Assembly: GCF_954871325.1 (NCBI RefSeq)
Contig: NC_088775.1
Span: forward strand, 60,861,561-60,925,560
Length of the DNA: 64,000 nt
Reading direction: 5' to 3'
DNA from: Gordionus sp. m RMFG-2023
Lineage: Eukaryota; Nematomorpha; Gordioida; Chordodea; Parachordodidae
Of this stretch, positions 12,801-27,800 are shown piece by piece (the first letter of the stretch is position 1; every line of letters begins with the position of its first letter). The position numbers and the translations under genes were made by a program. A model generated the notes under the pieces. The model was not told where the DNA came from. It did no database searches and saw only the letters and a list, made by a program, of their open reading frames with translations.

Positions 12801-15800
12801 CCCACAGTTCCCTTTTGTGTGACACAGTCATCTGTTTCATCTACATCAAATCATGGTAATATTGCTACATCAAGCATCCTCGAATTTAATATCCCCGATA
12901 TTCATTTCACCAATTCCTTCATTGACCAACTCTTTGGACTATCCAAACCTCGTTTGATTTCTAGAATTCCAAGGTGCCAGACAAGGTGTTTCTACCAATT
13001 ATGCTCAATGCATTGATAGGCTGTTAAAAAACTTCTCTTCTAAGGATGCAAGCTCAGCCTTTCTTTTATTCGGCTAGAAATCTTTCCAAATTCCTGCTGT
13101 GAATGGTAATTCTTTCACTAAGAATATTAAACTAGCATCTTCTAATATCAATTATGAACCCCGTGATATCATAACTCACACCTGCAACAAAAAGCAGGAC
13201 GATTTAAAATTCAAGGTGAAGTTAATCGATAACAAAATAAACAAACAGGACATAAATGGTGCTTTAGATTATGCAGCTCCTTTAACACACTTGTTCCAGT
13301 GGACGCGGTGTTATATCAAAGACTACAATAACTCAATTATGCAACAAGGTCATCAATGGTGACGTTCCAGATTTCGCAAAAACCCTCTATCTTGGAGCCA
13401 AATTTGTCGCCCTGAGAAAAAAGAATGGTGATATCAGGCCTATTGCCGTTGGTGCTGTATATAGGAGATTATATTCCAAGCTTATAGCTAGCAGGATTTC
13501 TGCATAAATTTCTAACATACTTCTTCCTCTTCAATTAGGTGTTGGAACGAGCTCAGGGTGTGAAGTGGCTGCATATATAACTCGTATTTATGTTCAGAAA
13601 GCTAAAATCGCTCAACACCTTGTTAAATTTAGAAATGCATACAATAGCATTCACAGAAAAGTAATCATTTCACAATTCATAAAACATTTCCCAGCTTTTA
13701 CAAACTATATCCTTTCATATATAAAAAACCATCCCATTTGGTATTTGGCCATTATATCTTAACCTCTTCTGAAGGTATTCAACAGGGTGACACTAGGATA
13801 AATATTATTTTGTCTGGGTATCCATGATTTGATCACTAAAATAAAAAAATGACAGCTCTACCTCTAAATTTATGGTACACTGATGATGGGGTACGGCGAT
13901 TCTGCTAAGGTGGGAAAGGCTGTTAATATTAATAAGGCTTCCACTGACAGTCTCGGACTTGTAATCAACCAAACCAAATATTGTGAAATCAATACAATTT
14001 CATTAAACATTTTTGGTTTTAAGCATGTCCCTTTGAAAAATTTACACATTTGGGCTCTCCCATTAGTGAGGAGTCAGTAAATTCTTTTTTTAGCGATATG
14101 GATTGAAAATTTAAAACGCATTCTTCCCTGTCTCTCGGTTCACAAGGCCTTTTTTTAATTAGGAATTTCTTCAACATCCCTAAAATCCTTTACGCCCTAC
14201 GATCGAGCACATTATTTTTAGAGAGGGTGCATCTAGTAAGATTCGAAACCAGAATAAGAGTAATTCTTAGTGACTGCTTAAATATCAAGTTTACAGACAT
14301 TTCTTGGCATCAAGCTGCACTTCCTTCCAAGCATGACGTACTTGGTATAAGATCCCCACTGGATCTCAATATGTACGTTCATTGCTAGCCACCTTCAGGC
14401 ACAAAGATTAATTGACCATAATCTGTCAGTCCACGATCCCTTTTTGAATACAGCTAGGACGGAATGGGTAAAATCCGCCACGACCATAACAATATTTCCG
14501 ATCTCTGTAAAACAGAAGGATTAGGATCTACCACTCGTCAAAAACTCAGTTGATTACCTTATTTCGAGTCTTTCACCTTTGGCTAGGCATTGAACTTATC
14601 AAGGATCGGGGATATGAATTTTTAATTATTATTCCATCTAGCAATCTTAAGCATGAATTGGTCAATCACGAGCTCAGCTATGCTCTATGTAACAGGCTCA
14701 ACATTCCTTTTCATTTTCATATAAATGCAGCAAATGTCATACTGATTATAACAAAATCCCTATCGATAAACCCGGCACTCGAGGTGCAATCAAATCATAT
14801 CTCTTGCACTTAGATCAGCTGGTTATCCTATCTCAATGGAGCCTTCTGGTCTCTTTCAAATAGTAGGCGTCCTGATGGAGTTACACGAATTCCATGGTCA
14901 CAAAAAGTTTATAGTATGAGATTTTTCTTGTTTGGACATGAACTCCCCTTCTAATTTTAACAAGGACGCTCTCTGAACAGAGCTCAAAATTTTAAAATCA
15001 CCAAATACAGTGCTGATTCTTTTAATTACATATTCATACCAATCATCTGCTCCACTTTAACAACATATGGTGATTTGACTAAAAAGTTTTTTAAAGACGT
15101 TGGCCGCGTAATCAGGAAAAATTCTGGAGAACCTCGCGAAGGCTTTTACAAAAAGCAGAGGATCGCAATAGCTATTCTTAAAGCTAATTATGTTTGTTTT
15201 ATCAATTCGATCTCTCCTGATGATTAGAAGAACAGGATTTTGAATAATTGGTTTTGCTTTTATTTATTTTGTATATTTTATTATTTATGCTCAATATTGT
15301 CTTTTTGTTATTATGATTTTTTTTTCTAATTCGTAATCTTTTACTAACTATTTACTTCATTATTATAATTATATTACTACTCTTTATTAAATATTTAATA
15401 ACTAGAATACTTTTAATAAAGCTTGAAAAATTTTGGAATGGTTTAATTTAATTATAAAAATATTGTAATAACTTTCATAGGCATTTACTATATAAAATTT
15501 AAAGTAATGAGCTACCGCTATAGCCTTTTTTTAAAATGTAGTCTCTGCTAAAGCTACCGCTAATGAAAAAAGTAGTGTGCTACTTTAACAACACTGGTAA
15601 ATTAAATAACGAAGCTGCTTATTAAATTTTAAACAATATTACTGTTAGTGGTCTGCAAATGGCAAAATTTTCAGGCCTGACCCGGTAGGATAGATTTTGC
15701 CTGACCCAAATTTTTCAGTACGGTTACCCAGCTCGGTTTCATTTTTTACTAAAGTTGTTCACACCAATTTTTTTAAAAACCGCACGGTTTTTTACATATC

Positions 15801-18800
15801 CTAAAATATTTGTAGTTGAACATCAAAATAAATAACCATTTATAATATTGGGGAGTGGTTAAATTAAAAATACTTTTTATCACTTCTATCAAATAGCAGA
15901 ATTCATCGATAAGTCTCATACTTTACAATATATGTCCTATTTCTGTCAACAATAATTTACCCATGTTTTGAGATAAAAACCTAATAATTTGTCATCATTA
16001 AAATTGCAAATAAAAAAGTATTATTTTAACAAAATATGGCATTCAATAATTTTTTATATTCTCTAATATCTATTAAGTTGGGCCGGGCATCTCTACTTTT
16101 TGCCTGGTCCGGCCCAAAAAAAATTTCCAAAATTTGATTTCAATATGATTGGTGACAAAGAATTAAAAACAAATTTATTTTAATCTTTAATTAAAAAATT
16201 TAACACACATTAATAAATATATTCCAACACTTTTCATTTAATGATAAAATAAAAATTTAAATGTATACATTCATAGTTACATATGAAAATGTAACTAGTT
16301 ACAATGTAAAGTTACCTTTTCAAAATCTAAAGATGAATAGTTATGGTATATGGCAAGTGAAGCTCCTCCCTTAGAATTTCAATTTGTACCCTTTGTTTTA
16401 AATGGTAAAGCTAAACCGGTGTTTTCCCGAAAGAGCTTCATTTTTAAGCATGTAGAATGCACAAGAGCCAGAAGGCACTTCGGATATATGTTTATTTATT
16501 TTATCAATACTTATTTAAATTCTTTTCCATAAGATGGCATATAAAATAAATAACAGTCGAATAAATACATTTTAATGTAATTTTGAGTCAGTTTATTATA
16601 TAAATAAATATTTGTTTACACAATAAATATAGCAGCCAGTGGTATAAATAGAAACTTAAGGTATCACTTAATATAGGTGCATTTCTGATCTTGAGTATAT
16701 ATAAAATTTATATATACTCAAGGTAAAATTATTTAAAGCTTTAAATCTTACATATAATGAATAATATTTAAAAAAAACTAATATTTAAAATGATTAAAAA
16801 ACTTAATTGTAATCCAGGGAAGATTGTACCATCACTCATTATTTTTGATAGAATCGAGCCATTTATATACCTAAAAATTATTTGAAACTTTATATTTTTA
16901 AGGTGTCTTAAATATAAAAAAAATTATATTAAAGGTATTCTTTTTGTATAATGTTCCCAATTTTATTAATTAATTATAAACATTATAATGATTACAGTTT
17001 ATGTCATTATATTTTAAAAAATTACATGCGAGTTGAGAGAGAACGAAAATGTTTGAACCCAATAGTAAGGTCATTACCAAAGGAAGCTTCTATCTGTAAA
17101 ATTAAAATATAATAAATTATTATTATAATAATTATTTAAAACTAAATCCCTAAAAAATTCTAAAAATCTTAAGCTATATAATTTGTTACAATATAAATGG
17201 TTAATTATTAAATGCATTCATATATTTTATCATAGACAGTAAGAATAGTTTAAATTACTATTAGTTAACATTGTAATTTCTAATGTCAAATTAGTCTCCA
17301 TAATTTCACTCTTATATTAATCATTTGATTTTACCAAATTAACTAGCAGGGTAGCGTTAAGGGGAGAGAAGGGGATCGCCTATACTTCACTTTTTGCTAG
17401 CTTTTATATTTTTAAAGCTCTTTTGACGAGCTACTTTTAGTAGATATATTATATACTATTTTTTAAATATTTAATGAAATCGTACTCCTAACTTATAATT
17501 CTTAATTTACACTCAAATACGTCACACGAGAGACCCAGTCTAATGAATGTGTAGAGAAAAAAACGCGACAGATTGTATTTACTTTATAAACAGCGAGGTT
17601 AAACTTATATTTTTACATAAGGTTAACATTATTCATGTTAATAAATTTTAGCTTACTTCCTAAAGCGGGTGAAAAATCTCATTTGTCTCTTTTTAAATGA
17701 TAAATATAAATAATTAATATTATGCTTATCTGGAAAAATCAGGCCGAAGGACCGCCGAAGATAGGCTATGGGGACAAAATTTTGAAAACTCATATAAAAG
17801 AAAAACGTATGCCTTGGAGTTAAGAATATATGACAACCCTGCACTAGTCCCCTCTTCCAACAATGCCACTGCTCAGACCTTACTTTTATATATTTATTAT
17901 ACTTCACTCCATTTATCTGGCGAATGTATTCTTCTAAACAATGTAGCTATTTCACCTGCTCCTGCACCATTTTTGGTATTTACTGAACTAGCTAGTTGCA
18001 AATTATCTTTTTGGGTCAATTGAGATTCGACTGATTGATTTATAGACATACTCATTAGATGTATAGAATCAATGGCACTAAGAACATATTTAAAACGTTT
18101 GATATCAAATATTAAAATATATTAATTTATCATTAATATAAAATATCATATTTAAAATGTAATATAAATTTTTTTAAATAAATTTGATAAGTTGCATGAG
18201 GGTAACCAGTTAAAGGAAGAGGAAATTTCCCCTGATTTTTTATAAATATCAATTTCAAGTTAATAAAAATTAACCCTCTACATACACTGAGTAGGACAAG
18301 TCTTCAAAAAAAAACTGAGTAGGACAAGTCCTCTAAAAAAATTCTAGATATAGATTCTTCTTAGGTAGCATCTTATTAAAAATATCAATAAGATACTTGT
18401 ATCTTTTGCCAGAAAAGAGAATCCAAGATACTTTTTATATAATGATCATTTTAGATGGGTATAAAATAACATTTAAAATTGATTTGTGTAGAACATAACA
18501 AAGTATATAGAGAAAATTATTATTTGAAATTTGATTGATGAGGTAGATTACATAATCAAACGTTTCAATGTTAATTTTAAGCTCCGTGAAGTTGGAGGAA
18601 CGATTGGAAGCACTGACGATGAATCATATGTCATATTTTAGTGCTTCGTTTTGCTTCAATCCGTATAGTAGCAGAATTTATTTGTTTATTTTTGTTTTTT
18701 TAATAAATAATTTTTTATTCTTAAATTCGGCTACAAAAGTGATTATATCTACAAGCGAAGCACTAAAGAATGATATATATCATCGTTAGTGCTTTCAATC

Positions 18801-21800
18801 GACTTTCGCGAAGTTGGCACAAGTTTTTTTAGTTTGTTAAAAACCCTATAAAATGTCACAAGTAATTAAAAAATGCATATTGTACTTTTGCACTTAGCCT
18901 ATCAAATGTTTCTGAAGATCATCTACCATATTTGAGTAATAAAATGTTTCAGAAGCTTATATATATTATGGTGCCCAAAATACATCAATGAATAACTATA
19001 ACATAGTCAAAAAAGATTATTACCACTACTGTTTAAATGGGTCCATTGAACCCTATTTTTTATAAGTGTATTATTTATATAATTTTTATCGCTTTTTATT
19101 ATTTTATTGTAACAACTTCATTTTTTTTCCAACATTTATTATTCTGAAGTGTCATTGAATGACATTCTCTGAAATTTTTTATTCTAATTCAAATTGTTCC
19201 TTTTACATAGTTTTATTTTATTCGAAAAAAAAATGCATATAAATATTTCTATCATAAATTTTAGTTATATTTAGATCTCATTATTATCTATATAATTATG
19301 CAAGAATTCTGATAGTTACCCTGATTTAATAAAGTAGTGCCATATCAATCCTTCAAATTTTCTGCCACCTCTCTAGACACTTAAGAAAACTTAGAGAACC
19401 CATATCAAATTGAATATTATGTTTCTATAGATAGATATGAACAATTATATCCAAACTCCTCTCTATAAATTGTCAAAACGACTAAAAAAGTTATTAATAA
19501 AAATACACGTCCAACCATTTGGTGGTCGAAAATATAATTCTCAAGCGTGATCTCTTTTTATTAGAAAACGGTTACTCGATCATATATAGATTGTGGAATA
19601 AGAGTGATATATTTTTCTTCGAATATTATTACTACAATATTTCGATGGAGGAATAAAGAAGGAAATAATTATAAAAATGTATGAGTTAAATTTCAACGAA
19701 TAAAACAGAAATTTGCGATAGGCATATAATCAATAAAACATTCTATATAAAAAATACTAATATAATAGGATTATAGCTTGTAACACCGGTATGGCTGAAT
19801 TATAGATAATTTTAAATTCAATCTCTGTTGTCACAAATGCCAATAGCGGCCAGTGCAAAACCATTTGATTTGATAAGCTCCCAAGATAAAAACATTTTTC
19901 AACTCTAAAATCACATATATTATTCATTTGATATTTTAAAATATACTTTATTGTATAGGAATAGGAAACGCCAGCAAATACTCTATAATATATAAGATCG
20001 GTATAAATATCGGATATTTCCTAATGAGAGGGATGTTAGTTTGATAATTCCAGTACAGCATTAAATTTCAACGACAAATGAAATTCTTTCAAAACTCTAG
20101 CATAATATATTTTTTAATTTAATTTAAATCAGGGTTGGTATGTCGGTCAATTAACAGGTCAAATTCGGCCAATTGACTGGAAGAGTATTTGACCGGTCAA
20201 ATACTCTAAAATATTATTGGCGAATAAATATTTTGATATAATTAACTAATATGCATTAAAAGCATATTATCAATCTTATTAGGTTATAATTTATTTAAAA
20301 ATATATTTGTATCATGAAGGAATCGAAAACAAAAGAATTTTTTTATTACTAAAATAAATAAATATAATAATTTAGCTAAGTCATGGTTTATTTTTTAATA
20401 AATTAAAATTTTATTTAATATTTAGCCGGGTATAAATTATATTAATTCGCCTTTATTTTACTTCCACTTGCTACATTTGGATTTATAAATTAATTTTTTT
20501 TAGTTAATCTCGTCAGATTTACAAAATAATTTATTCAATTCTGGTAAAAAGTTTTATATTATATTATATTTTATATAATATTAAACCAAATCATTGAGTC
20601 GTAAAAATAATTAAGATTGATTAACTTTACAATATTTAAAATCTTTTAAGTTCAATTTGGTCAAACCGAAGCATCAAGTTTGAAAACATTTTCAAGAAGT
20701 ACACGATGATAAATCAGTTAAAGCGGTGTGCAGGTTTTGCAAGATGTCCTATATTACCCAGATTAGTAGAATGGTCAAGCATTTATTAAGCAGCTGTAAT
20801 GTATCCTGTCATAATTTTTATTCAAATTCCAAAATATCAACTTCTACAAAAAATCACAATAATGTAATTTTTAATACTTCTAGCTCTAGCGAAGAATTGG
20901 GTGAAATTAGTGAGAATGATTATAAAATTGACACTATTGTGTCTCAAGGAAATTGATTCCATTATCTCTGTTCAATCTACAAGCAAGACGATTAAATGTA
21001 AATCTCAATCTTGTACAACCGGTTTCATAGATAGAATGAATCCCAAAGAAAAAAGTGAGCTCAATTAATTGTTTGCAAAGGCTGTATATGCGAGCAATTT
21101 ACCTTTCCACATCACTGAAAATCCCTACATCCAAGAATTCTTTAAAAAAATACGTCCTATTTACACTTTACCCAGGAGAAGGCAGCTGGCTGGATATTTT
21201 CTAGACAAAGCGTCAGAAGATTGGAGGCGAGAGTTGCAAATATAATACATAAAGCTCCTCACTTATCAATTGTATCAGATGGCTGGAGCAACATCAGAAA
21301 CGAGAATTTTATTAATTTTATGGTGATGACGCCTGTTCCAATATTCTACAATTTTTAAATACTGAGGAAAATCGCCATAAGGTATATTGCCAAAGAATTT
21401 AAAAATGTAATTAATGAACTGAATCCGGTAAAAGTATATTCTTTAGTTAATGATAATACCGCTAACATGTTAGCAGCCTGGAGAATTCTAAAATCTGAAT
21501 CTATTTATAATCATATACAATGTTATAGCTGTGCGCCGTATACATTGCAGTTATTCTTTCACGATTTTGAACAATTGAACGACTTCAGTTACCATATTTC
21601 AATTAAAAAAATTATTAAATTTTCAAGAATACAGTAATTTCCCGTAATAAGAATCAACATGGTATACCATATACATTAAGTACAATTAACCAAATAAGAT
21701 GAACATCGTCAATAAAATGTATGGAGCAAATACAAATATGTAAGAGTTGTTGAAGAAGCTGTATGTGATATTTGTCCCATAGAAATTAATAATATATTAA

Positions 21801-24800
21801 ATAAAGAAATATTTTGGACGAAAAATTAAATTTTTTTAGCTATACTCTAACCTTTAGCTACCTCATTGTTGAAAGTGCAAGGGAATAAATGTACTTTGGA
21901 CCACGTAAAAAACGAGATGCTTAATTTGGAAAAATACATAATATAACCATTCCATGATTCTATATTTTCTCTATCTGAAGAAATAAAAATTAGTTATGTT
22001 TGAAAAGAGAAAAAATGATCTAAAAATACATGTGCTCACAATGCTGCTTATTTATTGGACCCCCGATATCATGGGGAGCATCTTACAAGTGCTGAATTTG
22101 ATGAAGTATGTGATTTAATAACAAGAATTAATTTTACAAGGTGGTGATAATCAAAATATTTTAAGTGATATAATAAATTGGCATATTTAATAGCCAAAAT
22201 ATGTGGAAAGTGGTAACTTCCATAAGAAATAACCAGATTTCGGCCACAAGTTGGTGGAATGCACTTTGCCAACTTTGCCCATTAAGAGAAGTAGCTATAT
22301 TTTACTAACATTTCCTAGTTCGACTTCTTCAGAAAAAAATTGGTCCGTTTGGGACAATATTCATACGAAAAACAGAAATCGATTGAAGACTTCTACAATG
22401 GGGAAATTGGTAAGAGTATATCATAACTTAAGATTGATTTAAAATATTAAAGAAAATAATGATATTGAATCTAAATCGGAACAAACTAGGGGAAAATTTC
22501 AAAAGAATAGTTAAAGAAACAAGAGTGGATGAAGAATTAAAGGGACAATATTAGGAATGATGAACCGATAAAGAATAAAACATACAAAATATGGAGATGG
22601 AATTGAGCTTGAAGGATTATTATGCCACGAAATATGAGAAATGAGATGTTACAATTGTATAAAGGACATCTAGGCGCTGGTAAAACGAAACTGTTAGCAA
22701 GAGATTACTTATGGTGGCCTGGTATTAACACAGAAATAGATCAAGAGGTAAAAAATTGTGATACATGCAAAAAATGGGCGGATAATCCACACAATATACC
22801 TATGGAGAACAACAACAAAAATGTTTGAACGTGTACACATAAATTTTGCACAATTCGAAGAGAACAAATATATGGTATTTGTCGACGCATATAGCAAGTT
22901 CCCGATAATAAAAAGAATGAAAAACATAACAACAGAATCAACTGTAAAAGAATTGATGAGAAATATTAGCTAATTTGTTATACCACACAATAGTGACAGA
23001 TAACGGAACTAACTACCAGCTATGTATTTAATAATCATTGTATTTACATTTATTATTTAACATGCATTCTACTTAACCAATTACTGAATATTTCACCCTT
23101 ATTTTGCACGGCTGCATTCAATTCAATTAAATATGACTCTTGAGATTTATCCGGATGTAATAATCTGAATCTTTCGAGTAAAATTGTTGGATTGCTAAAT
23201 TCGGTGGGACATACGGCTTCTAACCTTAAGTATTCGTTTTCCGGCAATCTTGATGTGAAGGCATATGCTTTTAGTGTGTCATTTAGCTTCGCATCTTTTA
23301 TAATAGGTTCAAATTTCTTTAAAAAAAATTCAACATTCCCAGTAAACACTGGATAATCAATTACTTTATTATTTATTAATTAATGGTTTCATGATTAATT
23401 ATTTTATTATTCCAATATATATAACATAATTACTTTATAACATATTTTATGAAAAAAATATACGATACAACTTTTAACATTTCTCATATTTTTGGCATTT
23501 AAAATATAAGTCTTTCCTTGCTCGTCGTATTGTTTCCCATGTATTTTTGTATATAAGCCATCAGCATATTCTCTAGTCTTTCGTAATAGAAATATATAAC
23601 CTTATACTAGTTTTGTGTATAGAAAAAGTATGATCACGTTTGTTATCGTCATAAGAACGTATGATTCGATATTTTGTTGGTATTTTACAATAATTAAATA
23701 TTTATATATCATCGAATTAGAAAAGTGCTGCCACCATAATATATATGAAAGGCAATTGATAAAAAATTTTTAAAGTTTATTTTTAAATAATTTCAGTCTA
23801 TTTTACAATTTTATCGACTTTATATACATTTCTATGATGAGTAATATCGATGTACAAAAGTATTAAAAAAAAGTGTACATGGTTAAATATATTATTTTAA
23901 ATTGATTTTTTGTATCATATCTTCTGTATTTTTCTGTGGTAATCTCGATAAGCAATCTGGTACTAAATTATGTTTCCTAGGTCTATGCTATGTATTATTG
24001 TAAAATCATGAGCTCCCATCGCCAAATTTCATTTTTGCAGTCGCATCGATATTGAAGTATTTTCTTTTAATCCCTTCGTAAATATATATACAAGTGGCTT
24101 GTGATCTGTGATTATAGTAAATTTTGTCCCAATTAGGTATTCTTAAAACTTCTTTACCGCGTATATTATAGACAATGCCTCTCTTTCAATATTTGCCTTC
24201 CATATATTTTTAGAAAATTTAATATAAATTATATTAAGTTTGAAAGTTCATGGAAAAATTGTCTAAAATTCATAGGATAGGTATTCCCAAACATGACATC
24301 ATACATTTCCAGTAAAATCAGATTTTTAATTTTTAAAAACGCGCTCAAAAAATGATTTAAAGTTGAAAAAATAACACATTGCTGGAAAAAAACAAATTAA
24401 CGCTAACATATATATTTTTGAAACATTTGTCGATGATATTAAAGCACAAGATAAACGATATAAATCATTAGTATTAGTAACTAAAGTCTTGGGAAACATA
24501 GTCATCGCTAATTCAGTTCTCATTATATGTTGTTTATGTTTTATTCATGTGATATAAAATATTTAATAAAATGCTGAAAAACGTTATTTATTATTTGATC
24601 AAAATATGAAATATATAAATTGCTAGCTGCGCCACTAACCCTTGGGAAAATACATCAATGGACATGTATTCCCTATTAAAAACTGTTTTGTCACTATTTT
24701 TAAAGGATGTGCTATTATAAAATGATTTCCATTTCTTAATAATCCCAATTTAATTTTTTTGCCTTCTATTAAGTGCAAAATTACAGGACAGTGAGCCCCA

Positions 24801-27800
24801 TAATAAGAATGTTTTTTTCTTGTTACTGGCTAATCCGCCAACCCTTTCCAGTTTTAAAATATTAGATTTTCATTAATTGAAACTTCATCGTCAATCAACT
24901 TCGTTAATTTTAAATTTTTGTATTTTACTCAGAGGTCTCTTGTGTTATTAAATCTTTTTCCAATCTTTTCCTCCTTAATTATCTCGTTAATTTCAAATTC
25001 TGACTTTTGTACAATATCTAAGTCAATATTTTTTTCTTTAATTAAATTTGTAATTCTTGCAGCTTCCGCCAGCGCAATAATACCTTTTATTTCGTTTAAA
25101 TGTTTGCAAAAAAACTTATCCAAACATGGTAATGTTACAGATTTAAAAGTTCTTTTTTTTAAATTGTTAAAATAACTTTCAATATTAGTCGTAGAGGCAG
25201 TTGGTAGCCCATATTTATAATGTACTTGCATAATGTTAGACCATAAGGGATATGTCCTCAAAAATTGGCTAAATGTATCATAATATCTGGGCAATAAATA
25301 TAATTCTCTTCTTTTACAAATATTGCACATTTAGATTTGGCACTATTTTTCAAATTTTCTATACAATGATAGAGATTACTGGTTATATTTAAATTAATTA
25401 TCTCAACCTTCATCATAAATATCAGTTTCCATTTTCTCAGGTCCAGATATAATAAGTTTTAGGTATTTTTTAGCATTCCAACAATTAACGGGACATATTT
25501 CAGTCCCGCTAAATTCGCTAATACATGTGATTAGAACTCAATTATCTTTTCTGCCTGTTACACATTTAATTAACATAGCCATTGTGCGAATATAAAACTC
25601 TCTAAACAAACGGGGTTTTTTATATAAACCGCCATCTGCTTATTAACTTAATATAGTGGGCATCAACTCTAATATAAATCTTGGGCATGTTTAATTTTTG
25701 TCCCATTACTATATTAAATGAATACTCAATATTAGCCTTCACATCTATAAAATTCGCCAAGGATCTAACACCGCCTAGCAAAGCTAAAGAATGATCATAA
25801 CAACTATTATGGGGATTTTGCACCACCTTGTATCCATATATTTAAAAGTGAAATATGATTAACGTGGGCCTCAAAGAGTATTTGCAAATATATTTTATAG
25901 AAACTATTTTTTAGAAAACTGCATTTGAAATTTTTTTTAGCCCAACGTTAACGTACTTTGGGCACGCTAACCAACAATAGGTGATAGTTGATACACCAAA
26001 TAAAAAAGGGTCTAAATATAAAAATTTTAATATTGTAATTAAAGGCTTTAAAGTATATTCATAATATGCAATAATTAAGTTGAATCTAGGGAAAAATTTT
26101 GTAAAAATTAAAATAAAATATTATTTAAAATATATAAATATATTATTATTTTAGATGGATTTATTTTTATTATAATGCAATTGTTTTAATCAAAAATATA
26201 TAGATGCAATAATTAATAGAACCAACCTAATCCTGTCCAACGCCATACACTCAATCTTATATATGCCATTTAAAAGCGTATTAATTTATGATTAATAATT
26301 CCGAAAAATTGTTAGCTTAAAAAATAGGGTTTAATCTTTCTTAAAATCGATTTAAGATTTAAAACTTTATTTTTTCGGTTATAGTTAAACACATTTTCCT
26401 CTGTTAGAATTTTTAAATAATTTTTAGCCAATAATGTAAGACAAATATTTTTATTGGGTATATGTTTCTATTCTTATATAATAATAGTTTAGTTAGATTA
26501 TAAATTGGATGGATTGATGTTTCCCTCTACCCAGTGTCCAGCTTTTCCCTTTAATTAAAATTTATATTAAAAAATTGAAATTTTAAAAATAATAATTTAT
26601 ACTGTTATTGATGAATGGGTAAATTTATAACTCAACTCAACCGATTTATAAAAAATAAATAATTTGTCGAAATATTTAGGCCCATAAATTAATATCTATA
26701 ATTAAAAAAGTATTATAGAGTTAGGATGGGAATAATGTAGCAGATTTAATATTATAAATAAGGTCAGGATAGGAATTTTTAAATAGAGATAGGATATGAT
26801 TAGAATATAACACAAATTTTTTTTTTTAAATATGATTTGGTTTTTTTATAATGGCAGTAAAATAAAATTATAAAATATATAATTGATTTATTAATCACAT
26901 GTGGAAAATTTTGTGGTTAATTTTTTTTATAATTCAAACTTTTATACATACTGAATCGGGGTAACTATCAGAATCGTTTAATTCCTGCATAATTATAAAA
27001 ATGAGATCTATGTATAACTAAAAAATATTTAAATGCATGATTTTTTCGAATAAAATAAAAATCTGAAGAGGAATATTTTGCTAAGCTTCTAAAATATTTT
27101 ATAGTAACCAAATATGGGAATGATTTTTTGGAAACAATTGATAGACTAAGGGGAAAAAGACAATATGCATTTTTTGATTACTTATAAATTTTTATAGGGT
27201 ATTTAACCAAACTAATCGCGGAAATGTTACCAATTGATCATAAATAATGGTAGAACAAGATGTTTGTAGCTGCTCTAGTTCTGTTTTGGTGGTTGGCCAT
27301 TTTTTTGTTTATTTTGTTAATAACTTTTTTATTTAAATTTCGGCTACTAAACTGATTAAAGCACTAATCTTGGCTAAGGAAGCATAAAAGAATGATATAA
27401 ATTTATCGTTAATGCTTCCATAATTTTGCTGGCTAAAATTTGACGTTGAAACAATTTTTAATGTATAACTATTTTTTATTAAGGCGGTTAACCAAATTAA
27501 TTTAGGAATTAAAATTTACTTAAGCACTAAATAATAACGTAAACCGGATGTTTAGCATTACTTCAGTTTTTGTTTTGGTCAACCGCCATTAGTTGTTTAT
27601 TTTTGTTTTTTTCTTTAATAACTTTTTTATTTTAATTGTTGCTACTAAACTGAATAAGGCACTCATCTCTAGTAAAGGAGCACCTAAGATTGATAAATGT
27701 TTCATCGTTAGTGCTTTCATAATTTCGATAGTCAAAATTTGATCTTGAAACATTTATTTAACTTAGAACTTTTTTTTATAAGGCTAACTAAATTAATTAC

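Larger units (their letters stand above)
10038..15595 (-). mobile_element. hAT transposon, 5.6 kb with nested guests
   Basis: Ends GTGTTGTTAAACGCTAC at 10038 and, inverted, AGTGTTGTTAAAGTAGCACA at 15595. The flanks CGTAAATT (10030-10037) and GGTAAATT (15596-15603) form a near-perfect 8-bp target-site duplication. At about 10400-10195 the minus strand encodes a hAT dimerisation remnant (MYIKFNTAFSNSSVEQLF). Guests are a 752-bp hAT (11027-11778), a tandem repeat (11930-12550) and a LINE (12560-15240). Confidence 0.7.
8250..17025 (-). other. Giant DNAJC11 intron 7 (8.8 kb)
   Basis: GTAATT at 17025 to an ATCAG acceptor ending at 8250. It contains the hAT at 10038-15595 with its nested guests and a weaker hAT-like end pair at about 15645-16130. 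From 8250 to 10030 only AT-rich sequence without recognised genes is seen. Confidence 0.7.
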
